Assembly (NCBI GenBank): GCA_030770535.1
Contig: JASVEC010000005.1
Span: 372,001 to 436,000 of the forward strand
Direction of reading: 5' to 3'
DNA from: Batkoa obscura
Lineage: Eukaryota > Entomophthoromycota > Entomophthoromycetes > Entomophthorales > Batkoaceae
Length of the DNA: 64,000 nucleotides
How positions within the stretch are numbered: position 1 is the stretch's first letter; each line of letters opens with the position of its first letter. Of this stretch, positions 46,243 to 56,736 are shown in pieces. Both the position numbers and the translations under genes were made by a program. The notes below the pieces were generated by a model that was not told the origin of the DNA, ran no database searches, and worked only from the letters and a program-made list of their open reading frames with translations.

Positions 46243-46347
46243 AATTGGGGGTGTTTTTTTAGCTTCATTATTTTTTCCATCTTTTAAGCGCTATTTCAGC
46301 GGGAAGATTGTTAGTAAAATTATTAAACAAAAAAATACATCCCCATA
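46243..46347 (+). mobile_element. MITE copy I
   Basis: Forward copy: starts aattgggggtgttttttt, core ttaagcgctatttcagcggg, ends tacatccccata before TA. It sits at the broken 5' side of the LRR fragment. Confidence 0.85.
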
Positions 46348-47376
46348 TAATTTTAGTTTATAGCAAAATTTATTACCCTTTTATCATAAATATAACCATG
46401 ATGAGAGTTGTTAAAGTAAGTCATCGGACGTATAAACTACTTTAGCAAATTTGACATTCTTTTTATTGTTAAAAACTCTTATATGGTGGGTTTAACTTAT
46501 TTAATTTTGTCTTTAGCCATTGAAACTCACAATTATTTTTAGCTAAAATAATTTTATGTAAATTTATAAAATCAACTTAAAATTACAAAAAGATAAAAAG
46601 ATAAAAAGAATAAAAACAACAAAGTCAATTATGATTTTATTATAACTTTCATTTCAAATAATACTATATAAACAGTACTTTATTGCTACAAATAAACATT
46701 ACACATAAATTAATTTAGTTTTTATTTTACTTTTAAATTTTTACTTTCTAATCAACTATAGAATTTCTCACATAAATTACACCATAAAATATCCCTGACC
46801 ACTTGAACTTGTTTAACTTTGATAAATGGCTATTACATCTTTTGGCTTTCTCACGCATCTCTACCTGATTTGGTATACGTTTTTTAATTGAAACACCATT
46901 GAAATAATATGTAGAATACACTTTTTATTTTTAACTGATAATACATTCTTAAGTTAGCATGTTATTTTTGAATTATCTCTATTAAATTAAAAGCTCCATA
47001 ATAAACTTACTATTGGTTATTATACATCCCCTAAAGATTTTTAAAATAAAATGTTAACACACAACAAACATCAAAACTATTTTTTTTTCAAAAAAATCAA
47101 TTATCGCATACTGTATAAATTTTAATATTATCAAAGAAAAAAGAAACTGTTTGAATCAAATGCTTTTCTATGAAACAAAAGGATAGAACTGGTTAAATAA
47201 AATATTATAAAATCAGGTAAATATGATAATTCGGGCCATTAACATTATTATTATGTGCTTTGGAAAAGCTAGGTAAGCCCCTGAAATTCAAGTTAAGGAG
47301 AGTTGTATTAAAAAACATTTTCAATCATAATTAACTTATTCATGACCAAAACATGATATGGGGCAAGTTCACCGAA
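46348..47376. other. Gene-free AT-rich region
   Basis: About 1 kb, nothing recognised; the end near 47300 is probably the 3' untranslated and terminator part of the dynactin gene. Confidence 0.5.
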
Positions 47377-50300
47377 CTAGTAATCACTGTTATCCAAAGA
47401 TTTAGAAACTGAAGTAAACTTGGAAGCTAAATTTTCAAACTCATCAATTTTTTTGCTTAATCCATCTTCACGTTCCAATTTATCACTAACAGCTGGAGAT
47501 AAAAGGCTTCTACCACCATTGATGAAATAGTCTGTAATTTCTTCAGCTAAAATGTCTCCAAAATCACTCACCACGGCAATATTCTTCAATTCTTCTTGAT
47601 TAGCATTTGAATATGAACTCAATTCCACCAAATCATGACTTTTTGTAAAATCAGCTGCTTTAATGTATTTGACTTCTTCAGAAATAATTTTAACCAAATG
47701 GCCGATATTTCCTATTCTTTGATTCGCAACTAAATCGGCTGTAACTTGGAATAGCATATCGCTATTGACATTTTTATTAACATCCTCTGGAGCCTCGTTA
47801 TTATGTACGGTAGTACCACCATCCTCTTTGGTCTCTACAGTTAAGTTTTCAGCCAATTCCTTAAATTTAATGACATCTTGCTCAAGTTTCTTCTTCTCAC
47901 CATAGATTCTTTCAATTTCTTGGTTATAGAGTACTTCTTTATCATTGGCTTCTTTCAATTGAGTTGAAATAGCATTGAATTCTTCCAGCTTCTCAGTGAG
48001 CTCATTATTTCTAAATTTAAGGAATTGAACTTCAAGATCTTTATCAGATAGTAATTCCAAATTCTTTCTATTGGACGCAAATAATGTTTTGTTCTCACTT
48101 TGAAGGCTATTCATCTTCTTTTCAGTAACATCACTTTCTAAGAGCTCTTTACTTATCTGTTTGGCTCTAACCTCCCATGGTGAAATTATCTCTAGTTTCG
48201 TTAATGTATTATCTTTAGTAATCACACTTTGTAGCTCTTTAAATTGGTCTACTAGTGAGCTAAAGAATTGCTTTTGTTCCTCAAACAATACTTCAGAGTC
48301 AGATTCAAATCCAGATTCCTTAGAAGCTCTGATTAAGGTTTGTTTTAAGCCATCAAATGTGAGATTTTCATCATTCATTGATGTATCTTTGATATAGGAA
48401 ATAATACTAGATGACACGTTACAAGCATATTTAACGAACTTTTCGTTGCTTTGGTGTTGGCTAATAATAATATCCTGCAACTCTGATTGAATCATAGTAG
48501 ACTCGCCCACTTTTTCATCAACAAAGCGTTGAATAGAACCCAAAGTAGATTTAAAGCTAAATATTACTTTCATAAGTTCATTCAAAGGACGCAAAAGATC
48601 AGAGTTAACTAAGGTTCTTTCATCATCTGAGATTTTACTGAATAGATCCAATTCAGTAGGAGAAGTGATTGAACGATTGATTAATGCCATTTTAGATAGG
48701 ATGAGATCTTGAGAGTTAAAAAGGGCAATCAATGTTTCAAGTGCTTGGGATGATTTTACTAAAGGATGAGTAGCATTCGGAGTAACATAAGATTCACGTA
48801 AGTAAGTTGCATTATCAACAACTTTTTCAATATTAGACATATGGTTGGACGGTACTAAAAGTTCTTGCTTAGCTTCATCTAAAAGCGTATCAACAGTACC
48901 TTCAATATTAGTGAGATCTTGGGCTAAACGTGAAATAGAAAGGTACTGAGGTACAGAGCAAGACTTTACGTGGGAGATAAATGATTTAAGTATCAGATTG
49001 AGTTGATTTAATTGATGTTTGAATTCGAAATTATATGTGACTATAGTATTAAGAGACATTACATCATTTCCGGATCCACCAATTAACGTATCGATCGAAG
49101 TGATTGGATGTGAAGCACAAACTTGTCGGCCACATAATTCAACTTTTGAATATACTCTTAAAAGTTGAAGGAAGAAATTTAATGAATCAGTTTCATTTTC
49201 ATAGAAAGATTTTGGAAGATAAGGGATAATACATTTGAGATGAATTGATGCTTCATTAGCTTCAATTTTCTTAAGCTCCATATCAACAGCCTTTGCTTTT
49301 GACTTAAATACCATATTTTGAAGACTGAGATTAAGGCCTAACATCTTATCAGTTTCTGATCTCAGAGTTATAGCTTCACTCTGTTGTGAACTAAGCACTT
49401 CTTGAAGTTCGTTGATATCTTCTTTAAGAGTTAGGATATATTGGCGATATTCCGCGATATGAGCATCTCTTTCGATTACTTCTTCATTTAAAGCTTCTAA
49501 AGCTTCATAGCAATCATCCAAATCTGCTTTCATAACGTCAATTTCGTCCAAAGCCTTGACAAGTCTTTCACGGTCTTTAGTTCTAAGTTCTTGGTTGATA
49601 GAAGTGCTAGCTTCAAGCTCATCATTTTCTTTTGAAAGAAATTTAACTTTATCACGTAATTCGATATTGCTTTGACTTAAAGTATCAAAAGTCTCCTTGA
49701 CAGTCTTTAAGCTTTCCAAGTTATCGTCTAATATACGAATGGTTCCTTGAGCATCTGCGAGTTGCTTCTTAAGTGTACTAATTTCTTCCTTACCATCGTT
49801 ACTAACTGCTACTTTTTCTTCTAATACTTTGATCTCTTGACGAAGACGGTATTCCATATCGAATTTAGAATCCCTGAAACGACGAATAATATCTTTGGCT
49901 TTTTCTATCTGAGCGTCCTTCTCTTTTATCTCTCTAAGAGCTTTGATAGGATAACCTTCTCTATCAGGTGTATCTGGAGCAAGGTCACCTTCTGGGATAG
50001 ATTGTGCAGCTATTTTGAACTCGTTATCATCATTCATGGACATAAGCTTCTGTTCATAATTTTTAATTACTTCTTGTGATTCATCCAATGCATCCTCAAG
50101 CTGTTTAATAAGTCCGAGGTCCATTTCTCTTTCTTCTTTGATATATTTTAACTCGGACTCAAGAGTTTCTTTCTCACTTTTAAGTTTTGTATTTTCTTCA
50201 AGCCTTTGCTTAAACTGAGCGTTTAATCTTGGATAAATCGCATTGAATTTTTTTGCATTTTCAATATCCTTCTCAGTTATAGTGCTGTTTTCACGATCTT

Positions 50301-50826
50301 TGGCTCTTGCAGCTTCTAAATGTTTGATCCTGGCACACAATTCTTGGACTTCCGAATATGGTACGGGCTCACCCTCCTTAAAGTCCATGTTTATTGGAGC
50401 AAAGTCTTTTATCTCATCTTCCTTTGGAGATGTGACATCAGGCTCAGCATCAGCATTGAAATCAACAGTCGGCTTATCATCCTGTGTTGGACTTTTTTTG
50501 ACTAACTTTTTGAGCTCACGTATTGATTTAGGGGTCTTGCTCACAATTTCAATACGGGTGAACATACCGCAGTTTGGCTTACAGCTAAAGTATCTCTTCC
50601 CCTGCACTGTACCATCGTTCCTACCTTTGGGTAAAAACAGCTCAACACCAATCCATTCTCCTTCTTTAAACTCAGTTTCACCTAACCAACGAATAGTACA
50701 CCTCATGCCTAAGACATAAACTAAATCACCAAGTTTATAGCCTCCCATTTCTTTCATGCTTACCTTAGACGTTGGAGCGGCTTTAGTGTCATTAGCCGGC
50801 ATGTTTCGAACTTTAGACTCACTCAT
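47377..50826 (-). CDS. DCTN1: Dynactin large subunit p150-Glued
   Basis: 1149 residues from the ATG at 50826; the longer frame begins at a non-ATG codon. It links dynein to microtubules and cargo. A basic head precedes a CAP-Gly domain (about residues 27-97) with the diagnostic KGRNDGTVQGKRYFSCKPNC. After a Ser/Pro/acidic linker comes a long coiled coil (about 160-540; LKSEKETLESELKYIKEERE) that would bind dynein intermediate chain. The middle region (about 540-850) has the character of the dynactin domain, and a second coiled coil (about 900-1020) follows. The single exon is notable for a 3.4-kb gene beside intron-rich genes elsewhere in the window. Divergent from EXO70 with a hairpin-filled region between. 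Confidence 0.9.
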   Translation of the reverse strand: MSESKVRNMPANDTKAAPTSKVSMKEMGGYKLGDLVYVLGMRCTIRWLGETEFKEGEWIGVELFLPKGRNDGTVQGKRYFSCKPNCGMFTRIEIVSKTPKSIRELKKLVKKSPTQDDKPTVDFNADAEPDVTSPKEDEIKDFAPINMDFKEGEPVPYSEVQELCARIKHLEAARAKDRENSTITEKDIENAKKFNAIYPRLNAQFKQRLEENTKLKSEKETLESELKYIKEEREMDLGLIKQLEDALDESQEVIKNYEQKLMSMNDDNEFKIAAQSIPEGDLAPDTPDREGYPIKALREIKEKDAQIEKAKDIIRRFRDSKFDMEYRLRQEIKVLEEKVAVSNDGKEEISTLKKQLADAQGTIRILDDNLESLKTVKETFDTLSQSNIELRDKVKFLSKENDELEASTSINQELRTKDRERLVKALDEIDVMKADLDDCYEALEALNEEVIERDAHIAEYRQYILTLKEDINELQEVLSSQQSEAITLRSETDKMLGLNLSLQNMVFKSKAKAVDMELKKIEANEASIHLKCIIPYLPKSFYENETDSLNFFLQLLRVYSKVELCGRQVCASHPITSIDTLIGGSGNDVMSLNTIVTYNFEFKHQLNQLNLILKSFISHVKSCSVPQYLSISRLAQDLTNIEGTVDTLLDEAKQELLVPSNHMSNIEKVVDNATYLRESYVTPNATHPLVKSSQALETLIALFNSQDLILSKMALINRSITSPTELDLFSKISDDERTLVNSDLLRPLNELMKVIFSFKSTLGSIQRFVDEKVGESTMIQSELQDIIISQHQSNEKFVKYACNVSSSIISYIKDTSMNDENLTFDGLKQTLIRASKESGFESDSEVLFEEQKQFFSSLVDQFKELQSVITKDNTLTKLEIISPWEVRAKQISKELLESDVTEKKMNSLQSENKTLFASNRKNLELLSDKDLEVQFLKFRNNELTEKLEEFNAISTQLKEANDKEVLYNQEIERIYGEKKKLEQDVIKFKELAENLTVETKEDGGTTVHNNEAPEDVNKNVNSDMLFQVTADLVANQRIGNIGHLVKIISEEVKYIKAADFTKSHDLVELSSYSNANQEELKNIAVVSDFGDILAEEITDYFINGGRSLLSPAVSDKLEREDGLSKKIDEFENLASKFTSVSKSLDNSDY

Positions 50827-50988
50827 CTTGTTTGACAATTATTGATGATGAAATTATTTTTTGTCAGGATACAAAAAATATCGTACTCAGATTTTTATAC
50901 AAAAACGTCAAAAAAATATGAAACGATTGGATTAAAATATGAAAAAAATCCAAATTCAGCCAATCATAGGTTTTTTAAGTGAAGGATA

Positions 50989-51140
50989 TACACTAGGAGA
51001 GGTCTCAGGTAACTACTCCCGAAAAGTGATTTATTTAGTAAAATACGTCAAGGTTTTGCTAAATTAAGTAATTTTCTTTTCGTATTTTACTAAATAAATA
51101 ACTTTTTGGGGAGTAGTTAGCCGAGACCTCTCCTAGTGTA
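50989..51140. repeat. Foldback element 1 (59/60-bp arms)
   Basis: Left arm 50989-51047, right arm 51081-51140, about 90 percent complementary, loop 33 nt. Outer ends read tacactaggagaggtctc and gagacctctcctagtgta, so TA lies at both edges, as for a Tc1/mariner-type MITE with CACT ends. Confidence 0.92.
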
Positions 51141-51177
51141 GTGATGTGATTGCCCAAGAGAAACGATACCATTTTTT

Positions 51178-51347
51178 CAGTCATAACTGTGGAATATTGT
51201 TGTATTTGTAGAAAGATACCAGCATATTCTTGAAGCACTTTGCGTTTTATTTTGTTTGCTAGCTAAACAACAAAATAAAACGCAAGGTGCTTCAAGAATA
51301 TGCTGGTATCTTTCTACAAATACAACAATATTCCACAGTTATGACTG
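51178..51347. repeat. Foldback element 2 (79-bp arms, one mismatch)
   Basis: Left arm 51178-51256, right arm 51269-51347; only one of 79 positions differs (cactttgcg against cgcaaggtg), loop 12 nt. Ends read cagtcataactgtggaatat and its complement. Such near-perfect arms imply a recent origin or ongoing arm conversion. Confidence 0.95.
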
Positions 51348-51367
51348 TCACCAAATTTGCTTCCTCT

Positions 51368-51524
51368 TGCACTTTTTTACATATGTTTAAAACTCTGGCA
51401 GGTCTTTAGTTGCAAGCAAAAAAACTAAACAAGATACTCAACCTTGTAGTTTTTGTTCAGTTTTTTGGAATTTCTGGTTGCAATCGTTAAAACATCGAAG
51501 TTTTATACATTTGTAAAAGGTGCA
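51368..51524. repeat. Foldback element 3, decayed
   Basis: Outer ends tgcacttttttacatatg and catttgtaaaaggtgca pair with gaps; inner parts (ttgcaagcaaaaaaactaaa against gttcagttttttggaa ... ggttgcaa) also pair. More diverged than elements 1 and 2, hence older. Confidence 0.7.
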
Positions 51525-51749
51525 TTTTGATAGTTTATTAACCTTGGTTGAATTTCGAAAGTAACAACTTTTAAGCTTGATTAAATTTAAGTGAATCCTC
51601 TTGACAAAACTTCATGAGTGAGCAAAAAACGATTAACAAAAGCACCAAAATTAAAACTCATTTCTATTATGCTTGCTTATTTAACCATTCCATTGAAATG
51701 AGTTTGCTTATAAAGCACTGAGCACAAAACTTTTATACAGCATTTCAAC

Positions 51750-51885
51750 TAACGTATCTCTCAATAAAATGGAACTCATAACAAAAAGACATTAACTAAT
51801 CAAATTAGCCTATAGGAAAGTGCTGATAATTTGATTAGTTGGTGTTTTTTTTATTGTGAGTTTCGTTTTATTGAGAGGTACGTTA
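51750..51885. repeat. Foldback element 4 (about 58-bp arms)
   Basis: Left arm 51750-51807, right arm 51827-51885, loop about 19 nt. Ends taacgtatctctcaataaaa and ttttattgagaggtacgtta carry TA at both edges. The arms differ at a handful of sites. Confidence 0.88.
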
Positions 51886-52112
51886 ATGTTTAAGGTAAGT
51901 TAAAGTGGGTTTATGCTTAATTCTAATAAATGGTTATCTTTGAACAATTTTTGTAAACTTATTCTATTATTATTCGGTTTGACGTATGATAAAAAATTTC
52001 AGTAGTTTAGGTAATAATCATTTCGAAAATAGCAACTTATCAGATCATTTTTCATCAAACCAAAAAAGAACATGGAAAAATGGCACTTTTTTGAATTCAT
52101 CATTTTGTTTTA

Positions 52113-53923
52113 ATGGAGAACAGTAATTTATTTCAAACTAACCGAGAGCTAGCATACAAAATTGAACAGGAGACCAATCAATTAGAGACATTGAAGAGCC
52201 ACTTGAAATTGAACAATGAAAAGAGTATAAAAGCTTACCAAATGTTAGGAAACTTTGACGATAGATTGACCAAGCTAGAGACAAGTATATTGCCGATACA
52301 TGAGCTTACTCAAAAGTTGAAAAGATTTAATGAAAATGTAGAAGTAACAGTTCACAGTTTAACGAGTACTATACAACAAATGGATATAGCTCAACAACAA
52401 GAACCAATCTTATTAGCGGGTCCAAAGCAAGATTTGAAATCTTATTTGAAAGCAGTCGATAGTATGCGAGAAGCTAGGTCCTATTTAGAGAAAAGCAAGC
52501 TGAAACATTCCATAAAGGCACAGGGACAAGTCAACCAAGTGCTCAAAGCAGTTTTACAGCATTTGCTACAAAGTTTCAAAAATATATTACAGGATCAAAG
52601 CCAGATGGTTGAAGGTGAGTCTTTTGAGCAAATACTAGACATTAAAGAGGATAGTTTAAGCCAATTGTTGAAAATTATTGATTATACAAATAAGGTAGAA
52701 ATCGACTTAAATTTAAAACAAAGTGGGAACTTGTTGAGAGTTTTATCTGAGTCGCGTAATAAATTGCTGTTAGATTGTATGCAGTCACATATTAGAAAGT
52801 GTAACCCTAATTCAAAAGAACAAGTTAGTCAAGGGTCTACTTATCAAAAAGGAACGTGCCCTTATATCCCATATACACGAGATTTAATTAATTTATTACA
52901 GCAAGAAAAGATAAATTTAGAAAGATTACTTAAATCTGATGAGTTTAGCAATGGGTATGGGTGAAAGCATTAAAGCTAGCTTAAGTAAATACGTTGAAAC
53001 CGGAGAACAACTTTTTGCTTATGCCAAAAAAGATCTACATAATGAAATCTTTTTATTATATGATATATTAGAAAATTTATTACTTTACCAAAATGATGTT
53101 TTAGGTATTTATTCTAAAGCTGGGTTAAATGAAAGCAATTTTCAAGATTTGATTCAAAATATAACAAAGACACTAATGAAATCTTTACCCGCATTTTTAG
53201 AGGATATCCGTGGAGGAATTAAAAACCAAACTACTCTGTCTCAAGATGGTACTGTTCATGAGATGGCTTCCAGTGCATTGAATTTCATAAAGAGAATTTT
53301 AGAATACCCAAATACTGTAGAAAGTAATCTTAAGACGTTGGGCAGAACTCATTCTTGCGTAAAAACGGAGGATAACTACGAATATGAAACTTTAAGCATG
53401 AAGTATTTCACCAATGTTATGGATTCTCTTTTACAATACGTTGAAGCGAAATCTAAGGGCTATAAGAACTCTACTTTATTTAAGGGCAATTTTTTTGATG
53501 AATAATATTTTTTATCTTCAAAAGTCGTTGAATGTGAATAACTTGAATAAATATATTCATGAAAATAAATTGCAATTTATGGAAAAGACATTGAAACGCT
53601 CAATGGATCAATATCATGAATCTTGGAAGCCTTGTTTAGAATGCTTAACTGACACCAATTTAACACGAATTAATTTGAATTCCAACTCAAGTTTAAGTAG
53701 TAGCGAGCGTAGTAATATTAAGGATAAGTTTAAAAATTTCAACCAAAATATAGAAGAAATTGTCAAGCAACATAAGGCTTATACTATCAGTGACCCTGAA
53801 TTAAAGCAAAAATTAATTGATCAAATTTTAAAGATTTTGTTACCAATTTATTCTAGAAACCAAGAGCGTTTTATCTCAACTGATTTTTCAAAGAACCCTT
53901 CAAAATATATCTTATATATATAA
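52113..53923 (+). CDS. EXO70: Exocyst subunit EXO70, read in three frames
   Basis: About 600 residues in total, the family's usual length (yeast 623). It tethers secretory vesicles at the plasma membrane by binding PI(4,5)P2, Rho GTPases and SEC3. Frame 1 (52113-52964) holds the N-terminal coiled coil and the STYQKGTCPYIPYTRDLINL block. Frame 2 (to 53505) continues with LSKYVETGEQLFAYAKKDLH and DIRGGIKNQ. Frame 3 (to 53923) has LMNNIFYLQKSLN and the closing family motif SKNPSKYILYI. The frames change between about 52920 and 52965, and between about 53480 and 53500 (beside GGG and a T7 run). No GT-AG intron fits either place. Because the whole protein is otherwise conserved, one-base sequence errors are more likely than a dead gene. 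Confidence 0.85.
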
Positions 53924-54027
53924 GGATTCCTCTTTCTCAGTTAGTTTATAACTTATTTTAAAAATAAAGTATTATTGAGTTCGCAAATTAAAATATATTA
54001 ATGATTTCAAAATACGAATATTGACTT

Positions 54028-55130
54028 TTATTTAACTAACCATGAAGAAACTTTTGGTGGCTTGTATTTGGCTAAAGACAAGATTTCTTCTTCTAAAATG
54101 TTACAGAAGTCATCTAAAGGTAAATCATTACGATCATAACCAAATGGATTTTCTATTAAAAACAAGATTAATTTTATTTTTATAAAAAATTACAAGATAG
54201 AGCTATTTAACAATTATGATAGAATAAAAATAAAACTTACCGATTTCTTCACCAATATTAATAACACCAAAAAAAGTAAAAGTTAACATACACATGACTG
54301 GGATAGTACCCCAGGAATAACCTTTTATCAATGCAGTACCAGCTACACGTGCTGGGGTACCCATCAACTGGAATGGTAAAAATAAGCAATAAGCCCAAAC
54401 AATTTGTGAAAGATGGATAGAATAAGCAGTGGAATAGGGGTCCTTAAAATACGTTCAAACCCATTTAAACAGTCTACTAAAATAGTTAAATTATTTAGCA
54501 ACTGGGTAGCTACTGGAACGGATAAATTGCCAAGATCTTGCTGATGCTTAATAAATGAAGATAAATACATTTTGATATCCAAAGGAAGATTGGTTCCTTT
54601 ATCTAAATTAATTGAGCGACGAGCTTGGTTACCGCTTGAGTTTAATGCAGATGGAATAGAATATTCAGGAATATACTTAAGACGCTCCCTCATGTCCGAA
54701 TAGTCAGAGCCATGTTTTCTCTAAGGTAATGTTTGACTGAAATCGGATACGCAATCAACAAATCCATTACACTCATTTTTTCCAAATACTCTTGATCGTT
54801 ATTCGTTGGTACATTTACCAAAAGGATTCTCACCAAGTTACGGATCGCTGTAGTCATTGTGCTCCATAGCTTTCTTCCCTCCCAATAACGATCATAGGCG
54901 GTGTTAGTACGAAATACTAATAATAAAGAGATTGAAGAATTTAAAATTACACTTAAAGTTAAAGGGATACTGATGTTAACGGAAGTAATTAATTCATTGA
55001 TACAAACAAGAAAGGCAGTGTAAAGGCCAAAAAAGACCACTTTTGGAAGTACGTGAGGGATAACAGTACCTTTGTATTTTAATGCAGTCAACTCAAAATG
55101 ATTATACGTGTTATTGTTTTTTTTCCCCAT
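54028..55130 (-). CDS. Bestrophin-like (UPF0187) membrane channel protein
   Basis: Anion-channel-like membrane family. From the ATG at 55130 the first frame gives the N-terminal spans and the family signature FRTNTAYDRYWEGRKLW. The frame then changes near 54690-54700 and again near 54435-54440, where family members read RTPIPTAYSIHLSQ and LFLPFQLMGTPARVAGT. An 88-nt GT-AG intron (54153-54240) leads to the last exon, NPFGYDRNDLPLDDFCNIL, typical of the family, and the stop at 54028. Each frame change would be explained by one base missing from a short G or C run. Total about 338 residues, normal for the family. Tail-to-tail with EXO70, 104 bp apart. Confidence 0.85.
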
Positions 55131-55950
55131 TATGAAATAAAATTAATTTTGTAGAGTCAAAGTGAAATAAACTTACTTTTTTGTTATCGCCCACCCATGC
55201 AGTATCTCCCGTAATACTCTACCAATCAAATCTATTTTTTGTTTCCGATTCCAGGTTCAAAATAAATTAAAAGAATTCTCTTTGGTGGAACAAATTCAAA
55301 GTATGAACACTATTAGCATTTATTATGATGTTGAAAATAAAAGCGCTGATATTATTTTATAATATAAGATCTCTTTATTACTATTTGATGTTGAGGGGTA
55401 TAGGATTAAACTCAGTTTATGTTTATTGTAAACAATATCATCATCCTTCAATTATTTATCAAATCCTCCTTAAATTTAACAACTATATTCTGATCAATTA
55501 TAATTTATAATTAATTACAAAACCCATTTTGCTCTTTTAGCCAATCATTATCAGCATAAGCTTATTAAAAGAACATTACAGAGGAGTATATTAAGATATT
55601 GTTCTCGAAGTGATGAGGATAGTTATTTAGCTTTGTATAAAAGGCAAGCTGTAGCTAATATATTTTAAGCAAAATGCGTTATGTTTCTAGAATGGTTAGA
55701 AACTAAAATGTCTATTTTATGATTGTTATCTGTATTAGATTTTTACTTTTTAAACACCGCCAAATTAATTTAATTTAATATCTATTAGTTTGCTATGTCT
55801 AGCTAATATAATAGTTGAAAAACGGTTAGTACATTTCAAATATTTATGATACTTTGTGTAAAAAATTAAATTGAAAAGATAAATTAAAATATAATATCAG
55901 CTTTTTATAATTATTTCTACTTATTTATAGTATAATGTTAAAACTTAAAA
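55131..55950. other. Intergenic region
   Basis: About 820 bp, AT-rich; the 61-codon frame at 55325-55510 is not protein-like enough to call. Confidence 0.45.
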
Positions 55951-56736
55951 CTAAAGTACATAGCTATATCCTGTTCTCACAGTACGACCATCAAATGAAG
56001 AATAAACTCTACAATTTGGGAGAGTAGCCTCTGTGCACTCAGATCCTGAGGCAAAGTTCTGGGCCCAATAAAAGTCCTTCTCACCCCATCCAAAGCACTC
56101 AAAATCCTCAATAATATTTCTATAATGACTTAATGACTTTCTCCATGAATCCATAGCATGTGCAATGGATCTCTGATTAAATGCTGCATTTCCTGAAGCA
56201 GCTGAAATTATTTATCCCTCTGATTTAATTTGATCCCCAAAAAATTTGACCTTAGTTCCATCATGTGACATTTGTCTATTTCTGGCTTGATCTTCACTAT
56301 GTTTTTGAGATGATTGCATTAGGCGTAAGTCCACTTTTACAGACTTCTTTCCAACTTCTTTGCGTAAAGCGTTTACTCTGCAAAGCATCTCAACGGTTCT
56401 TTCAGAAATGTTACTTGGATAAGAGTCTGTAGGGGCAGGCTTAGGTTTGTCTTCTGTTGGTTTAGGTTTACTATCACTAATAGTTTTAGTACACTGATCC
56501 ACCGTTACTGTTTTCATAAGAGTTTTAGTTTCCGATTTTGTTACAGTAACATAACCTGCAGGCTGATATTTAGTTATTGTTATTGTTACTGTTTGAGGAT
56601 TATTATAATCTGGATTCCCATTGTTTGGTCTATTATAACGGCTTTTTGCTTTTTTCTTCACTTGATTAGTAGTAATGTCACTTTCAGTTGCAATACAAAG
56701 GGCGACTAAGGTAAGGAAATATGTAAGGAATTACAT
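55951..56736 (-). pseudogene. Decayed CAP-domain (SCP/PR-1-like) secreted protein gene
   Basis: Same architecture and frame as the intact CAP gene at 58686-59417: signal-peptide-like start, Thr/Lys-rich TVTITKYQPAG segment, Pro/Lys linker, then the CAP domain (MLCRVNALRKEVGKKSV, SSQKHSEDQARNRQMSHDGT, HYRNIIEDFECFGWGEKDFY). At least two in-frame stop codons interrupt it: one right after the initiator ATG (56734-56736) and one after KSEG, where the paralogue has the GAENVAW block. A TATA-like box survives upstream. It is a degenerating duplicate, recent enough that the frame is otherwise kept. Confidence 0.8.

Larger units (their letters stand above)
50827..52112. promoter_or_regulatory. Divergent dynactin/EXO70 intergenic region
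   Basis: 1.29 kb between two head-to-head housekeeping genes; nearly half of it is the four foldback elements listed separately. The ~160 bp before dynactin and ~230 bp before EXO70 are free of them and probably hold the core promoters. Confidence 0.6.

Noticed and set aside
48161-50719. Plus-strand open frames inside dynactin
   Set aside because: Antisense shadows of the long coiled-coil gene.
51610-51705. Another hairpin (aactcatttc/gaaatgagtt)
   Set aside because: Only about 10 bp of pairing; far weaker than the four accepted foldbacks.
52825-52911. Possible intron (gttagtc ... ttacag) in EXO70
   Set aside because: The interval codes for the conserved YQKGTCPYIPYTRDLINLL block, so it is exon.
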